DNA of 64,000 bases from Eubacterium sp. (GCA_017430325.1 JAFRNE010000010.1:62001-126000); one strand, 5' to 3'; shown: positions 10,131-20,174, numbered from the stretch's first letter. The notes: generated from the letters alone by a model not told the origin. Numbers and translations: made by a program.

Positions 10131-10724
10131 TCAGGATTTCTTCTTTCCGATATCCTTTGCGTACATGAATCCGAATACTGCACCGCAGAGGCCTCCGACA
10201 ATATGTGTGATATGTGAAATATGATCATGCGCGGTAAACTGCGCCCAGATCTCCTTACCCAGATAGATGAGTATTATCAGGATCATTGTAAGCGGTATAC
10301 GGTCTTCCTTAAGATTAACTGCCGATGCAAGTATGATCATCATAAATACGACACCGCTGGCGCCGAGAAGAGCTGTATTTCTTATAAATACGATCTGAAC
10401 CACGCTCTCTACCACCGAGCATATAGCTATCATCTCCAGAAGATTCTTTGAACCGTATTTTTCCTCTAAGATAGGTCCGAGGAGCAGGAACAGCGTCATA
10501 TTTCCGAAGAAATGGTCGAAGCTGATATGTCCCAGGGAATGTCCGAAGAGTCTGATAAACCACGCGAAGCTGATCTTTGACCCGTATACCGCAAAGAAAG
10601 TTCTTGTGATCCTGTCATTCGTCATCTCACCAAGCCCCAGTGCTATAAGACATATCAATGCAAATGTGAGTGTTACAGGTGCGTTGTACTTAATAAAAAA
10701 GCTGCTCTTCTTTTTATTATCCAT
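10131..10724 (-). CDS. rhomboid family intramembrane serine protease
   Basis: The 197-residue polytopic membrane protein has rhomboid hallmarks: the HFFGNM histidine/asparagine motif near residue 70, the catalytic serine in LLGASG and the catalytic histidine in a late helix (HITHIVGG). The core is six membrane helices. Substrates are unknown. The gene lies 27 bp after the GntR regulator and probably shares its transcript. A GGGGGTG site precedes the ATG. Confidence 0.88.
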   Translation of the reverse strand: MDNKKKSSFFIKYNAPVTLTFALICLIALGLGEMTNDRITRTFFAVYGSKISFAWFIRLFGHSLGHISFDHFFGNMTLFLLLGPILEEKYGSKNLLEMIAICSVVESVVQIVFIRNTALLGASGVVFMMIILASAVNLKEDRIPLTMILIILIYLGKEIWAQFTAHDHISHITHIVGGLCGAVFGFMYAKDIGKKKS

Positions 10725-10751
10725 AATTCACCCCCGCCATACTTAAGTGTT

Positions 10752-11456
10752 TTACAGATCCAGTTTCAGATTCTCATTTATCGCTGCGTGATGCAGATGT
10801 ATCGTGACTGCACTGCGAAGAGCCGCTGCATCGCGAAGCTCCAGGAAATGCATTATCATAATATGATCCTTGTAGGCATCTTCTGCGATTATCTCAAGAT
10901 TCTCGTCCAGCGCAAAGGTCTTCTCGATAGTCTCTGTAAGGATCGGTATGAACTGCGCAAGAAAATCGTTGTGCGCCGCCTTCATGATAGCTCCATGGAA
11001 GTCCGATTCGGATTTGATACGTTCCGAACCTCTCGGATTCCTCTTGATATTCTTCTGAACGACCTCTCCGAGCCTTAGTATCTCGCTGATCTCCTCATCC
11101 GTTGCACGATTTGCAGCAAGAAAGGCTGCTTCAGGCTCAATAATGAGACGCGCCTCATAAAGATCACGAAGTCTGACCTTCATGTCGCTTGTATCGATAT
11201 TACCAATCCTGTCGGTTCCCGCAAACTGGTCGGCCTTGTCACTAACATAGGTACCCTTGCCTCTGTAGACCGTGAGAAGTCCATCATTTACGAGAATACG
11301 GATAGCCTCTCTGAGAGTTGCTCTGGAAACACCAAGTTCAGCCGAAAGCTCATTCTCATTCGGAAGCTTATCTCCCGGAAGAAGGGCCTTCTCGGTCGTA
11401 ATTCTGTTTTTAAGTATTTCCGCTGTCCTCTGGGACAGATTCGTTTTCTGTGTCAT
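10752..11456 (-). CDS. GntR-family (FadR subfamily) transcriptional regulator
   Basis: An N-terminal winged-helix domain (about residues 1-72) contains LPGDKLPNENELSAELGVSRATLREAIR, split here as the usual GntR helix-turn-helix (motif ELGVSRATLREAIRIL). It is followed by a helical FCD ligand-binding domain with the metal-site pattern D..FH..I (SDFHGAIM) and the late HLELRDAAALRSAVTIHLHHA region. I chose the ATG at 11456 because the longer reading frame adds 44 unrelated residues that belong to the upstream gene in another frame; yhaM stops at 11458. FCD regulators bind small carboxylates; the ligand here is unknown. Confidence 0.88.
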   Translation of the reverse strand: MTQKTNLSQRTAEILKNRITTEKALLPGDKLPNENELSAELGVSRATLREAIRILVNDGLLTVYRGKGTYVSDKADQFAGTDRIGNIDTSDMKVRLRDLYEARLIIEPEAAFLAANRATDEEISEILRLGEVVQKNIKRNPRGSERIKSESDFHGAIMKAAHNDFLAQFIPILTETIEKTFALDENLEIIAEDAYKDHIMIMHFLELRDAAALRSAVTIHLHHAAINENLKLDL

Positions 11457-11457
11457 A

Positions 11458-12405
11458 TTAGAATCCTGTTGTCTTTCTGAGATTTGACTCGAAGAACTTG
11501 TTGTAGCCCATCCAGTCCTCCTTCTCCTTTGCATACTTATCCAGATGCTCTGTGAAGGTCTGGAGCTTTGCGTCCATATTGTCGGCAAGTGAAAGCGCCT
11601 CAGCCTCGATTATCGCAGGCTTCTTCGGAGAACCGTATTCAAGCTCACCGTGATGAGCAAGGATACAGTGCATTACCATCTCTTCAAGCTTCTTAGGGAA
11701 GCCTTCGATCCCGGCGATCTTATCATGTACCATCATCGCACCGGTCACGATATGTCCCACAAGCTGTCCCTCGTCCGTATAATCATTGAGAGGGAAGTCC
11801 GAAAGCTCCCTGGTCTTACCGATATCATGAAGCAGTGCGCAGGTCACCAGCAGATCCCTGTTCACCGACGCATAATTGTCAGCTATATAAATACAGATCC
11901 TTGCAACCGAAAGCGAATGCTGGAGCAGTCCTCCGATAAAGCTGTGATGAACAGACTTTGCAGCACTATGCTTTCTGAAGCTCTTGATGAACTCACTGTC
12001 ATTCGCAAAGAAGCTTCTGAGAAGCTCCTTCAGGTATTTATTTTCGATGCTTTCAACGATACCTGTAAGCTCGTCGTACATCTTATCGCTGTCATTCTTT
12101 GTAACAGGCATATAATCGGCAACGTCATATTCACGCTCGTCAGCCCTTCTGATCCTCTTGATGTTCAGCTGGAGTGAGCCGTTGAAGGATGTGACTGTAC
12201 CGTCAACCTTGATATAATCATTGGTCTCAAAATGCTCTATTCCGTTATTTAAGTCCCAAACCTTTCCGTCCAGTATCCCTGTCTTGTCCTGGAGAAATAC
12301 AGAATAATACGTTTTCCCCGCCTTGGTCTTGGCATCCACCTTATTCTTGCAGAAATACACTCCCGAAATCTGCTCGCCTTCAACCATTTCCTCAATAAAC
12401 TTCAT
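11458..12405 (-). CDS. yhaM: 3'-5' exoribonuclease YhaM family (OB-fold plus HD domain)
   Basis: The 315-residue protein has an N-terminal OB-fold (about residues 10-95; VDAKTKAGKTYYSVFLQDKTG region) and a central HD phosphohydrolase domain. HD ligands are visible as VHHSFIGGLLQHSLSV, the paired HD in CALLHDIGK and HH in ILAHHGE. This is the layout of Bacillus YhaM, which degrades RNA and single-stranded DNA 3' to 5'. It is followed at 1 bp by the GntR gene, so translation is probably coupled. Confidence 0.9.
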   Translation of the reverse strand: MKFIEEMVEGEQISGVYFCKNKVDAKTKAGKTYYSVFLQDKTGILDGKVWDLNNGIEHFETNDYIKVDGTVTSFNGSLQLNIKRIRRADEREYDVADYMPVTKNDSDKMYDELTGIVESIENKYLKELLRSFFANDSEFIKSFRKHSAAKSVHHSFIGGLLQHSLSVARICIYIADNYASVNRDLLVTCALLHDIGKTRELSDFPLNDYTDEGQLVGHIVTGAMMVHDKIAGIEGFPKKLEEMVMHCILAHHGELEYGSPKKPAIIEAEALSLADNMDAKLQTFTEHLDKYAKEKEDWMGYNKFFESNLRKTTGF

Positions 12406-12579
12406 AATATTTCCTTCCTAAGCGGTCCCCTTTTATTACTGTCTATATCTATTTTTTGTCGGGACCAGCCTTAATGATTATAACAAATACTGTCCGGATT
12501 GTCATCTAATTTGCACGTGGACAATACCGCCAAGCCACTCTCATCCACGCGGTTCATCGGCGGCCATCCATCATAAAGA

Positions 12580-12612
12580 CAGTGGAGTGCCCTGTCCGGT
12601 GACACTCCACTG
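12580..12612. terminator. hairpin between the nitrogenase-like operon and yhaM
   Basis: Arms CAGTGGAGTG (12580-12589) and CACTCCACTG (12603-12612) form a perfect 10-bp stem with a 13-nt loop, 26 bp beyond the stop of the NifH-like gene. The better T-run (CTTTATTTTT) is on the plus-strand side; on the minus side only TCTTTAT follows. It probably ends the nitrogenase-like transcript, perhaps imperfectly. Confidence 0.6.
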
Positions 12613-12637
12613 CTTTATTTTTAGAAGGTAATTATTA

Positions 12638-13516
<879 letters not shown>

Positions 13517-13571
13517 TTATCTCCGGCTCTGCGCCGAATGAAAGCGTTTTGCCGGAAGGTAATTATTTGTT

Positions 13572-14441
13572 TTAGCCGTGTGAGAAGGTGCCCTCCATTG
13601 CTGTCTTCAGCAGATAAAGCTGTGCGCTTATATCCTTTCCACCCGGTATTCCTGCCGCATCCGCCCTGCAGTGCTGGCAGTGTGTATAGAGCTCGATGTA
13701 TCTTCCTGCCGAAAGCTGAGCTGCAAATACCTCGCCTCTTGTCGGTGCCCTGAAGTCCTTCATTTCTGCCGCAGGGATAAGCGGGATGATGTTATAAAGC
13801 TCTGCTCCCAGCTCTGCAACCGTCATTGCGATCTCCTCTATATGATCCAGATTGACCTCCGGAACAAGAACAGTATTTATCTTTACCATGATGCCTGCAT
13901 CGCAGACCTTTTTGATACCTTCAAGCTGCTTCTCGATAAGTATCCTGCAGCCTTCAACGCCGTCGTATTTTTTACCATGGTAAACAACAAATTTATTGAT
14001 CTTCGCAAGGATCTCAGGATCCACTGCATTGACTGTGACCGTGAGGCTGTCGATCCCCACATCGATCACATCGTCTGCCTTCTCACTGAGGAGAAGTCCG
14101 TTTGTACTCATACACTTTATCAGCTCCGGAAATTCCTTCTTGATGAGTCTGAAGGTCTGAAGCGCCGTATCGGTAGCAAGTGTATCTCCCGGACCTGCTA
14201 TTCCGGCAACCTTGATCTCCGGACAAAGCTCCAGAGCTCTCCTGATTATATCTATCGACTCCTCCGGGCTTATGACCTTCGAGGTTATTCCCGGTCTGTC
14301 TTCATAATCATTTCTTACCCTGTCACAGAATCGGCAGCCTATATTACATGCCGGACTCACCGGAAGATGTATCCTTCCCATGTTGTCCTTATGTCCTCCG
14401 AAACATGGATGTTTTGCTCTAAGTTCTTCTAAGCCTGTCAT
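13572..14441 (-). CDS. NifB-like radical SAM cofactor-assembly protein (short form)
   Basis: The 289-residue protein is a NifB-type radical SAM enzyme that would build an 8Fe-core cofactor precursor. It has the HPCFGGH segment, the radical SAM motif PACNIGCRFCDR (CX3CX2C), the GIAGPGDTLA block and the C-terminal NifB signature HCQHCRADAAGIPG. It lacks the C-terminal NifX-like domain of long NifB proteins; a separate NifX-like gene lies at 24356-24883. The start was set at ATG 14441, seven bases after GGAGG, instead of 14 residues upstream. It lies between the K-like and H-like genes. Confidence 0.9.
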   Translation of the reverse strand: MTGLEELRAKHPCFGGHKDNMGRIHLPVSPACNIGCRFCDRVRNDYEDRPGITSKVISPEESIDIIRRALELCPEIKVAGIAGPGDTLATDTALQTFRLIKKEFPELIKCMSTNGLLLSEKADDVIDVGIDSLTVTVNAVDPEILAKINKFVVYHGKKYDGVEGCRILIEKQLEGIKKVCDAGIMVKINTVLVPEVNLDHIEEIAMTVAELGAELYNIIPLIPAAEMKDFRAPTRGEVFAAQLSAGRYIELYTHCQHCRADAAGIPGGKDISAQLYLLKTAMEGTFSHG

Positions 14442-14493
14442 GGGCCGCCTCCTTTCTAATGTTTGTTGCAGTGCTATTCGCACTGCTCGGCTT

Positions 14494-15777
14494 CTATAAG
14501 TTGTCGTATAAATCCTCTGTAAAAGTTAAGCTTCCGCGGTATCCGGCGATGGCTCTGTTGAAGAAGAGCCTTGTGGTTACCGGGAAGGTTGCTTCGAGGA
14601 ACTGCGCCTCTGTATAAGATGCAGCCTCTCTGTCATTTGCTGAACCGACGATGAGGGTTACATCATCGTGTCCCTTTATAACTTCATTTATCTTGTACTG
14701 GTCAAAGGCAAATACAACCTCTGGTGCCTTTGCGTATTCCAGATTCGTGATCCTGTCCTTGATCAGCTGAACATCATGTCCTCTGTAGACCGGCTCGGAA
14801 ATGACTGTAAACTTCGGTGTGAAGCTGTAGTCATTTGCAAGATATCTTGTGATACCGATTGCTGAGTTAGCATCTGCGATAACACCGAATCTCTTCCATG
14901 AAAGTCTTCCGATCGCCTGCTCAAGAAAGCTGTAAACGTAATCCTCTTCCTCGTAGATCACCTTATCTACAAGCTCTTTATCAAGCGAAAGAGCCTCTGC
15001 AACCTGACGAACGAACTCTGTCGTATCCGTTGCACCTACCGGAAGTCCCGGGTATTTGATCCAAGGGATTCCGAACTTCTCTTTATATTTATCCGCCGGC
15101 TTCTCAAATAGCCATGGATTGATGACTATATTAAGGACTGCAGCCGAACTGTTCTTAACATCATCTATTGTCTGCTGGTTGGTATAGAAGGTATTTACCT
15201 TGAGGCCGAGTCTCTCAAGAATTCTTCTTATCTCCTCAAGATTTCCGTACCAGAATGGATCGTGGTAAGGAACTATACCAAATATATTTACAAGCTTCTC
15301 ATCCTTCTCTCTTGGCTGAAGCACCTGATCGATGATATTGTTCCAGGTCACCTCGTAGCCAAGGTTGCTGTCGCCGTGGAAGCCCGGTGTCTCGATGGCA
15401 TAAACCTCATGACCCTTATCGCGGAACTCCTGAGCGATGCTCTCAACATCGTCACCGATGATACCGGCGGTACATCCTGTAAGAATGAAAAATACCTTTG
15501 CATCGTAGATATCTATTGCGCCCTGCACCGTTGTGCGAAGCTTATTTGTTCCGCCAAATACAACCTCCTTCTCAAGCATGTTCGTACATGCGATGGATGA
15601 ACCGGAAACATAACCTATATTCTTTCCGCCTGACTGACCCTGCTCTGCTGCCGATGTCTGAAGACAACAGCCCGGACCCGAATGAAATATCGGACAGATA
15701 CCTCCGATGGATGCAAGATTTGAATTTATTCCCGAAAGGACACAGCCTCCGCGTGGATTTTCAGTAATTGCTGACAT
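14494..15777 (-). CDS. nitrogenase component 1-like protein, K-type subunit
   Basis: The 427-residue protein belongs to the NifD/NifK/BchN/BchB superfamily and lacks the N-terminal extension of true NifK. Three cysteines fit P-cluster ligands: C12 in GGCVLSG, C37 in GPGCC and C102 in TGCTAGIIGDD. Superfamily blocks PGFHGD and GVIADANSAIGITRYLANDY (about residues 296-315) are present. It would pair with the D-type product of the gene 83 bp upstream. True NifK is about 100 residues longer, which fits Group IV/Mar-type or Nfl proteins better. Confidence 0.88.
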   Translation of the reverse strand: MSAITENPRGGCVLSGINSNLASIGGICPIFHSGPGCCLQTSAAEQGQSGGKNIGYVSGSSIACTNMLEKEVVFGGTNKLRTTVQGAIDIYDAKVFFILTGCTAGIIGDDVESIAQEFRDKGHEVYAIETPGFHGDSNLGYEVTWNNIIDQVLQPREKDEKLVNIFGIVPYHDPFWYGNLEEIRRILERLGLKVNTFYTNQQTIDDVKNSSAAVLNIVINPWLFEKPADKYKEKFGIPWIKYPGLPVGATDTTEFVRQVAEALSLDKELVDKVIYEEEDYVYSFLEQAIGRLSWKRFGVIADANSAIGITRYLANDYSFTPKFTVISEPVYRGHDVQLIKDRITNLEYAKAPEVVFAFDQYKINEVIKGHDDVTLIVGSANDREAASYTEAQFLEATFPVTTRLFFNRAIAGYRGSLTFTEDLYDNL

Positions 15778-15860
15778 ATTTTAACCTCTTCTTAACACTA
15801 TACTTAACCGACTGATGCTATCTTAAGCTTATTTCTCAATCGTTTTTTTAATCTCTGATT

Positions 15861-17306
15861 CTATTTTTCGGTGATATATTTGAAGGCATCTTCCTCAAAC
15901 CAGCTTGCCTTGTATGGAAGCTTCCTGTGAGCCGCCAGCTTCTTGTTGAAGCCTGGATTCTCAAACTGGTCTGCAATCTTATTTCCTAGGAAGATAAGTC
16001 CGTCGTAACCCATGGTAGGTCTCTTTCCGTCTAAGACGTGAGTTGTCGGAAGGCCCAGCTTAGCGGCCCAGTCCGCAACGCCAATGAAACAATCCGGCCT
16101 GAGCCTATTAAGCAGATTGACCTGCTCAAATGGGAGCATGTTTGCTATATCAACCACAAAATCACCATGGGTCTTGTTGAGATACTCTATATCATCCTGT
16201 GCATCGCTGTCGTAGGTAGGTGTTTCAAGTCCCACCAGCTTCATACCGAAGTCATCGATCAGCGCTGCCGCAGCAAAGCTTCGTCCTGTTCCTCCGCAGA
16301 TAAATACTCTCTTGCCCTGAAGCCTCTCTCTGATAGCTGCAACCAGTGGATCTATCCTTTCGTGTTCCTTTTTGATTATCTCCTCAGCCTCTGCCTCTTT
16401 GCCGATGATCTTCGCGATACCTCTGTACCACTTATCTGTATTTCTTATTCCTATCGGCATGACTGTGTGGCTGTACGGAATACCATAGTCGCTCTCCAGC
16501 TCCTTCATGAACTCATCCGCAAATACCTTACAGATAGAGGTTGAAGCCTTTGCGGCGGTTATATTTCTCAGTTTGTCAAGGTTGCTGTAGAACGGAATGT
16601 AATTGGCTCTCATTCCAAGGTTCTCCAGCATTCGTTCCATCTCCTTCTGGTCAGCGTAGCTGATGGAGGTCGGTGCGAAGAGGTTGATCAGATCATGCTC
16701 TGTAGGCTGTTTCTGGCCCTTTATGATGTATTTGTTGATAGCTATAAGCGCTGCATCGAAGCCTGAAGCACATATTTTCGATTTGAAGCCCTCGCAGTGT
16801 ACCGGAACCATCACGACTTCCGGATACTCATCCTGAAGGTCGCCACATATTGCATCGATATCGTCACCTATGATACCTGATGCGCAGGAGGTAAATACGT
16901 AAACGATCCTCGGATTATATCTCTCGATACCAAGCTTTACCGTATCTCTCAGCTTCTTCTCACCACCGAAGATAACGCTCTTCTTGTCAAGGTTCGTACA
17001 TAGAAGCCTTGCATTCTTAACATGCTTCACACCTCTGTGGATCTGGCCAACTCTGTAGAGGTCCTGCATGGCTGAGACGCATCCCAGACAACCTTGTGGT
17101 GAATGTACGATCAGCAGAGAATCTTCTATAGATACAAGGGCCTGAAGACTGTTTATCTCCTGGCACTGAAGACCCTGCTCAAAGCTCCTTTCCGCCTTCT
17201 TTATACACTTTTTTTCAAACTTATCGGCCAGCTCTGTACTGCTGCCGCCCAGATCATTGTATCTGTTCTGTCTGGATTCTCTTACGCCTGAATATCTGAC
17301 TGCCAT
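15861..17306 (-). CDS. nitrogenase component 1-like protein, D-type (catalytic) subunit
   Basis: The 481-residue protein is the D-type partner and first gene of the operon. P-cluster-type cysteines are C48 (GLQCQE), C73 or C76 (QGCLGC) and C141 (TSCASGIIGDD). By eye, C259 in SICKVFADEF aligns with the NifD cysteine that binds the FeMo cofactor, because both precede a conserved DYGIPY/KYGIPW segment. The cofactor histidine of NifD, in the YHGFDG region, aligns with Met432 in PTMGYDG. A large metal cofactor bound by Cys is therefore plausible, but the site differs from N2-fixing NifD. Mar-type (methylthio-alkane reductase) D subunits are the closest functional guess. AAAGGGAG precedes the ATG; a LysR-type box lies upstream at 17482. 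Confidence 0.88.
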   Translation of the reverse strand: MAVRYSGVRESRQNRYNDLGGSSTELADKFEKKCIKKAERSFEQGLQCQEINSLQALVSIEDSLLIVHSPQGCLGCVSAMQDLYRVGQIHRGVKHVKNARLLCTNLDKKSVIFGGEKKLRDTVKLGIERYNPRIVYVFTSCASGIIGDDIDAICGDLQDEYPEVVMVPVHCEGFKSKICASGFDAALIAINKYIIKGQKQPTEHDLINLFAPTSISYADQKEMERMLENLGMRANYIPFYSNLDKLRNITAAKASTSICKVFADEFMKELESDYGIPYSHTVMPIGIRNTDKWYRGIAKIIGKEAEAEEIIKKEHERIDPLVAAIRERLQGKRVFICGGTGRSFAAAALIDDFGMKLVGLETPTYDSDAQDDIEYLNKTHGDFVVDIANMLPFEQVNLLNRLRPDCFIGVADWAAKLGLPTTHVLDGKRPTMGYDGLIFLGNKIADQFENPGFNKKLAAHRKLPYKASWFEEDAFKYITEK

Positions 17307-17429
17307 TGCGTTACTCCCTTTTAAATATGTTTTCCTTTGGCCGGAAGCTTTGTTAATCCGACCGTTCCGGCTGATATGCCTTCTCGTCTATCAATACCGT
17401 ATGTTAATGCCTTTGTTCTATGATTAGCT

Positions 17430-17435
17430 ATACTA
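17430..17435 (-). promoter_or_regulatory. candidate -10 element of the nitrogenase-like operon
   Basis: TAGTAT on the minus strand (17430-17435) predicts a start near 17423, about 67 bp from the centre of the upstream LysR-type palindrome. No good -35 is visible, which is usual for activator-dependent promoters. Confidence 0.4.
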
Positions 17436-17481
17436 CCACGATTCCTCTGTTAATCGTTAATACGCAAAATTGATACGTTGC

Positions 17482-17498
17482 TATAGTTTCCGGCTATA
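17482..17498 (-). promoter_or_regulatory. LysR-type operator TATAG-N7-CTATA upstream of the nitrogenase-like operon
   Basis: The 17-bp interrupted palindrome TATAGTTTCCGGCTATA has the T-N11-A layout of LysR recognition sites. It is nearly identical to the site at 24999-25015, and a third copy of the palindrome lies before cysK at 29591-29607. The remaining 17307-17607 spacer holds the Ldh2 terminator and an inverted repeat (ACCGCC/GGCGGT near 17519-17547) of unknown meaning. Confidence 0.7.
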
Positions 17499-17565
17499 AC
17501 AAACCACTCATGATCCATCACCGCCGATTGCCGAAACACAGGCGGTCCACCGGAGCTGTTGGTAC

Positions 17566-17601
17566 AAAAAGACCACATTTTATTCCTAAAACGTGGTCTT
17601 T
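17566..17601 (-). terminator. rho-independent terminator after the Ldh2-family gene
   Basis: Arms 17568-17576 and 17593-17601 (AAAGACCAC / GTGGTCTTT) plus further A/T pairing form a stem directly after the Ldh2 stop, with TTTTT following on the minus strand. It separates the transporter operon from the nitrogenase-like operon, consistent with two units that each have their own LysR box. Confidence 0.82.
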
Positions 17602-17607
17602 AAAATA

Positions 17608-18633
17608 TTACACATTATATTCTTCCTTAAGTCTCAGCAGATTTCCTTCTACTCCGTCTCCAAGGAATACGCCCTCCTTCAGGGCCTTGTTGTATTTATC
17701 AGTCTCTATCTCGCCCGGAAGGAATATCTTGTCGACTCCTTTTTTTCTTGGCGAGTTGACTATCCTTTCGGCAAAGAGCTTCTGGCCATCGAAATAGTCC
17801 TGAAGATCCGTGAACTTGCTGATGTCTATCGCGCAGAAGTTGAAACCGCAGTTATGTATATCCTCTGAAATACTGCCGTCATCATTTCTGACAAGAGACG
17901 AGCCGCTGAGTATGCCTGTAAGGATATTTACCATGAAGCCCAGTCCGTAGCCCTTGTAGCCTCCGAATGGAAGAAGCGCGCCGGCCATTCCCAGATCCGG
18001 GTCCGTGGTATCATTTCCGTCAGGGTCGATCGCCCAGCCGAGAGGTATCGGTCTCTTCTCAACAGATGCGTGATACAGCTTGTTGAAGGCCTGAACGCTT
18101 GTGGCAGCATCGAAGGTTATCTCACCGCCGTCTCCCGTAGGAGAAGTTATACATATCGGATTGGTTCCGATCTGCTTTGTCCTGCCGCCGAAAGGCGCCA
18201 CCATGTCTCCTGCATTTGTGAATGCAAGGCCTATCATATTTTCTTTCAAGGCTCTTCTTGCATAGAAGTAAGCCATTCCAAAGTGTGTTCCGTTCTTTAC
18301 GGAAACGATGCCGACACCGTATTTCTTAGCCTTCTCTACGGCAAGATCCATTCCGATCTCGCCGCTTGGTGCTCCCGGTGCATGATGTGCATCCAGAAGC
18401 GCTGTTGCCGCGTTGTCTCTGACCACCTCAACATCTGCATTTGTTATCATGCCCTTCTTGAAGAAGTCCACGTAATCTATCATATGCACAAGTCCGTGAG
18501 AATAAACTCCTCTGGCCTCTGCTGTGACCAGATTGTCCGCAACTCTTGCCGCATAATCTTTTCTGAAGCCTGCCGCCTCAAATATGGCCGCTGCAAGCTT
18601 TTCTACTTCATCTGTTTTATAGATCCCCGACAT
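17608..18633 (-). CDS. Ldh2-family (malate/L-lactate/sulfolactate-type) 2-hydroxyacid dehydrogenase
   Basis: The 341-residue protein has the Ldh2/ComC/YiaK fold, which reduces 2-oxo acids with NAD(P)H. Visible blocks are ARGVYSHG near residue 45, the THFGMAYFYARRA helix, GTNPICITSPTG and GGYKGYGLGFMV. The family includes malate, ureidoglycolate, diketogulonate and sulfolactate dehydrogenases, so the substrate is open. I prefer ATG 18633 (nine bases after GGAG) to 18642, which overlaps that site. As the last gene of the NifX-transporter unit it may act on the 2-oxo acid made by the HisC-type aminotransferase. Confidence 0.85.
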   Translation of the reverse strand: MSGIYKTDEVEKLAAAIFEAAGFRKDYAARVADNLVTAEARGVYSHGLVHMIDYVDFFKKGMITNADVEVVRDNAATALLDAHHAPGAPSGEIGMDLAVEKAKKYGVGIVSVKNGTHFGMAYFYARRALKENMIGLAFTNAGDMVAPFGGRTKQIGTNPICITSPTGDGGEITFDAATSVQAFNKLYHASVEKRPIPLGWAIDPDGNDTTDPDLGMAGALLPFGGYKGYGLGFMVNILTGILSGSSLVRNDDGSISEDIHNCGFNFCAIDISKFTDLQDYFDGQKLFAERIVNSPRKKGVDKIFLPGEIETDKYNKALKEGVFLGDGVEGNLLRLKEEYNV

Positions 18634-18701
18634 TCCTGTCATCTCCTTTTTATTCTGTCTCTGATTGTTATCAATACATGTTACTCTTTCACACCATGCT
18701 C

Positions 18702-19415
18702 TTATGATGCCTTGAGTGAATAACCCTTTCTGGCAACTAGTTTCTCAATGATGAATGTTATTATCTCCACAGCCACGGTAAGCAGCCAGTAGATAAGTCC
18801 TGTTGCCACATATGCTTCAAAATATTTCCAGTTATCCATGGCCATGATCCTGGCTGTTCCTGTAACCTCAACAAGTGTTACATAGAAGGCAAGTGATGTA
18901 GCCTGTATTATTCCGATCAGATGTGATGAGAAGTTTGGAATGCTTATTACAAGCACCTGTGGAACTATTATCCTTCTCAGTATCTGTCCGCCTGTCATGC
19001 CTATTGACATTGCGGCTTCTATCTCGCTGCGGCCCAGTGAATTGAGACCGCCTCGAATGGTCTCTGCCAGGTAAGCCGACATATTTATCGACAGCGTCAG
19101 CACTACCAGCTTCTTTATCTCTATCTGATTCATACGAAAGCTGAAACCATGCCTTATCATGAAGTTATCAACTATCGCAGGAATGATGTAGTAAACCAGA
19201 TAAAGCTGCAGGATGACCGGTGTTCCTCTTATGAAGGAAACATAGAAATCGGCAAACTTATCCAGAATAAATACTTTTTTATATCTGAGTATCGCAACTA
19301 CCAGTGCGATAAGTAGTCCGAAAAAGAAGGACCAAAGTGAGAGGTAAAGCGTAAGCGGAACAGCCTTGCCGGCTCCCCTTACAACCTCCCAGAAAAATTT
19401 CCAGTCAAATTCCAT
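18702..19415 (-). CDS. amino-acid ABC transporter permease (TcyM/HisM type)
   Basis: The 237-residue membrane protein has five hydrophobic segments and the polar-amino-acid permease pattern: SFIRGTPVILQLYLVYY near residue 60 and the cytoplasmic EAA loop EAAMSIGMTGGQILRRIIVPQ that contacts the ATPase. It pairs with the second permease 19 bp upstream. With the binding protein and ATPase of the same operon it forms a complete importer resembling the cystine-type TcyKLMN systems. Amino acid type is inferred from family and sulfur context. Confidence 0.87.
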   Translation of the reverse strand: MEFDWKFFWEVVRGAGKAVPLTLYLSLWSFFFGLLIALVVAILRYKKVFILDKFADFYVSFIRGTPVILQLYLVYYIIPAIVDNFMIRHGFSFRMNQIEIKKLVVLTLSINMSAYLAETIRGGLNSLGRSEIEAAMSIGMTGGQILRRIIVPQVLVISIPNFSSHLIGIIQATSLAFYVTLVEVTGTARIMAMDNWKYFEAYVATGLIYWLLTVAVEIITFIIEKLVARKGYSLKAS

Positions 19416-19434
19416 ATAGTTTTCCTCCCGGCCA

Positions 19435-20121
19435 TTAATCCTTCTGATAAGAAGCCTTATGCTCTATAAATCTGAATATGGTCCTGATGACCAGATAAAG
19501 AACATAATAAACAATAGCAACTGCCACATAGCTTTCCATTCTGTGCATAGTAAATGTAGCAACCTGATTTGCTGTTGTCATAAGCTCGATAACTCCTACG
19601 CTGAAAGCGAGGGAAGTATTCTTGAGGGCTGCAACGCAAAGGTTTCCAAAGCTCGGAAGGGCTACGATAAGTGCCTGTGGTATCATTATCCTGAAAAATG
19701 CTTTCGTTCCGGTCATTCCGATACTGTAAGCAGCATCCTCCTGACCTTTACCAACGCTTGCAAATGCAGCTCTTAAGTTTTCTGATATTATCGCTCCGTT
19801 ACTGAGTCCATACGCCAGGATAACAAACCACATACCGTCGATTCTCGTGATATCTATACCGATCTCGAGAAACAGTGCCGGCAGACCAAAGTAGAATATA
19901 AAGAGCTGTGTGAGAGGCGGAATGCCTCTCACAACAGATATGATCACTCTGACCAGCTGCTCCAGAACAGGTATATGTTTGGTCCTGATCACTGCAAACA
20001 GACTACCTACAAATACTCCGCTCAAAATGATCGATGCCCAGATAAGGAGCGTTATAGGTATGAAATGCAGTAATCTTGGCATAGCTTTAAGTACGTATTT
20101 CCATTCAAATGCCTGTACCAT
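19435..20121 (-). CDS. amino-acid ABC transporter permease (TcyL/HisQ type)
   Basis: The 228-residue protein is the second permease of the pair: hydrophobic N-terminus (LLHFIPITLLIWASIILSG), the conserved SVVRGIPPLTQLFIFYFGLP segment and an EAA loop (EDAAYSIGMTGTKAFFRIMIPQ region). It has the usual five membrane helices and lies 53 bp after the binding-protein gene and 19 bp before the partner. Heterodimeric permeases are the rule in cystine and polar amino acid importers. Confidence 0.87.
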   Translation of the reverse strand: MVQAFEWKYVLKAMPRLLHFIPITLLIWASIILSGVFVGSLFAVIRTKHIPVLEQLVRVIISVVRGIPPLTQLFIFYFGLPALFLEIGIDITRIDGMWFVILAYGLSNGAIISENLRAAFASVGKGQEDAAYSIGMTGTKAFFRIMIPQALIVALPSFGNLCVAALKNTSLAFSVGVIELMTTANQVATFTMHRMESYVAVAIVYYVLYLVIRTIFRFIEHKASYQKD

Positions 20122-20174
20122 ATTTTTCTCCTTTAACTTCTATATCTGAATCTTTACTAAATACATACGGAAAA

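Noticed and set aside
10752..11588. Longer GntR protein starting at 11588
   Set aside because: The extra 44 residues overlap the end of yhaM in another frame, have no family similarity and lack a ribosome binding site; ATG 11456 fits.
13671..14432. Plus-strand reading frame of 253 codons opposite the NifB-like gene
   Set aside because: It is the shadow of a clear radical SAM gene with conserved motifs; its own translation has no recognisable domain.
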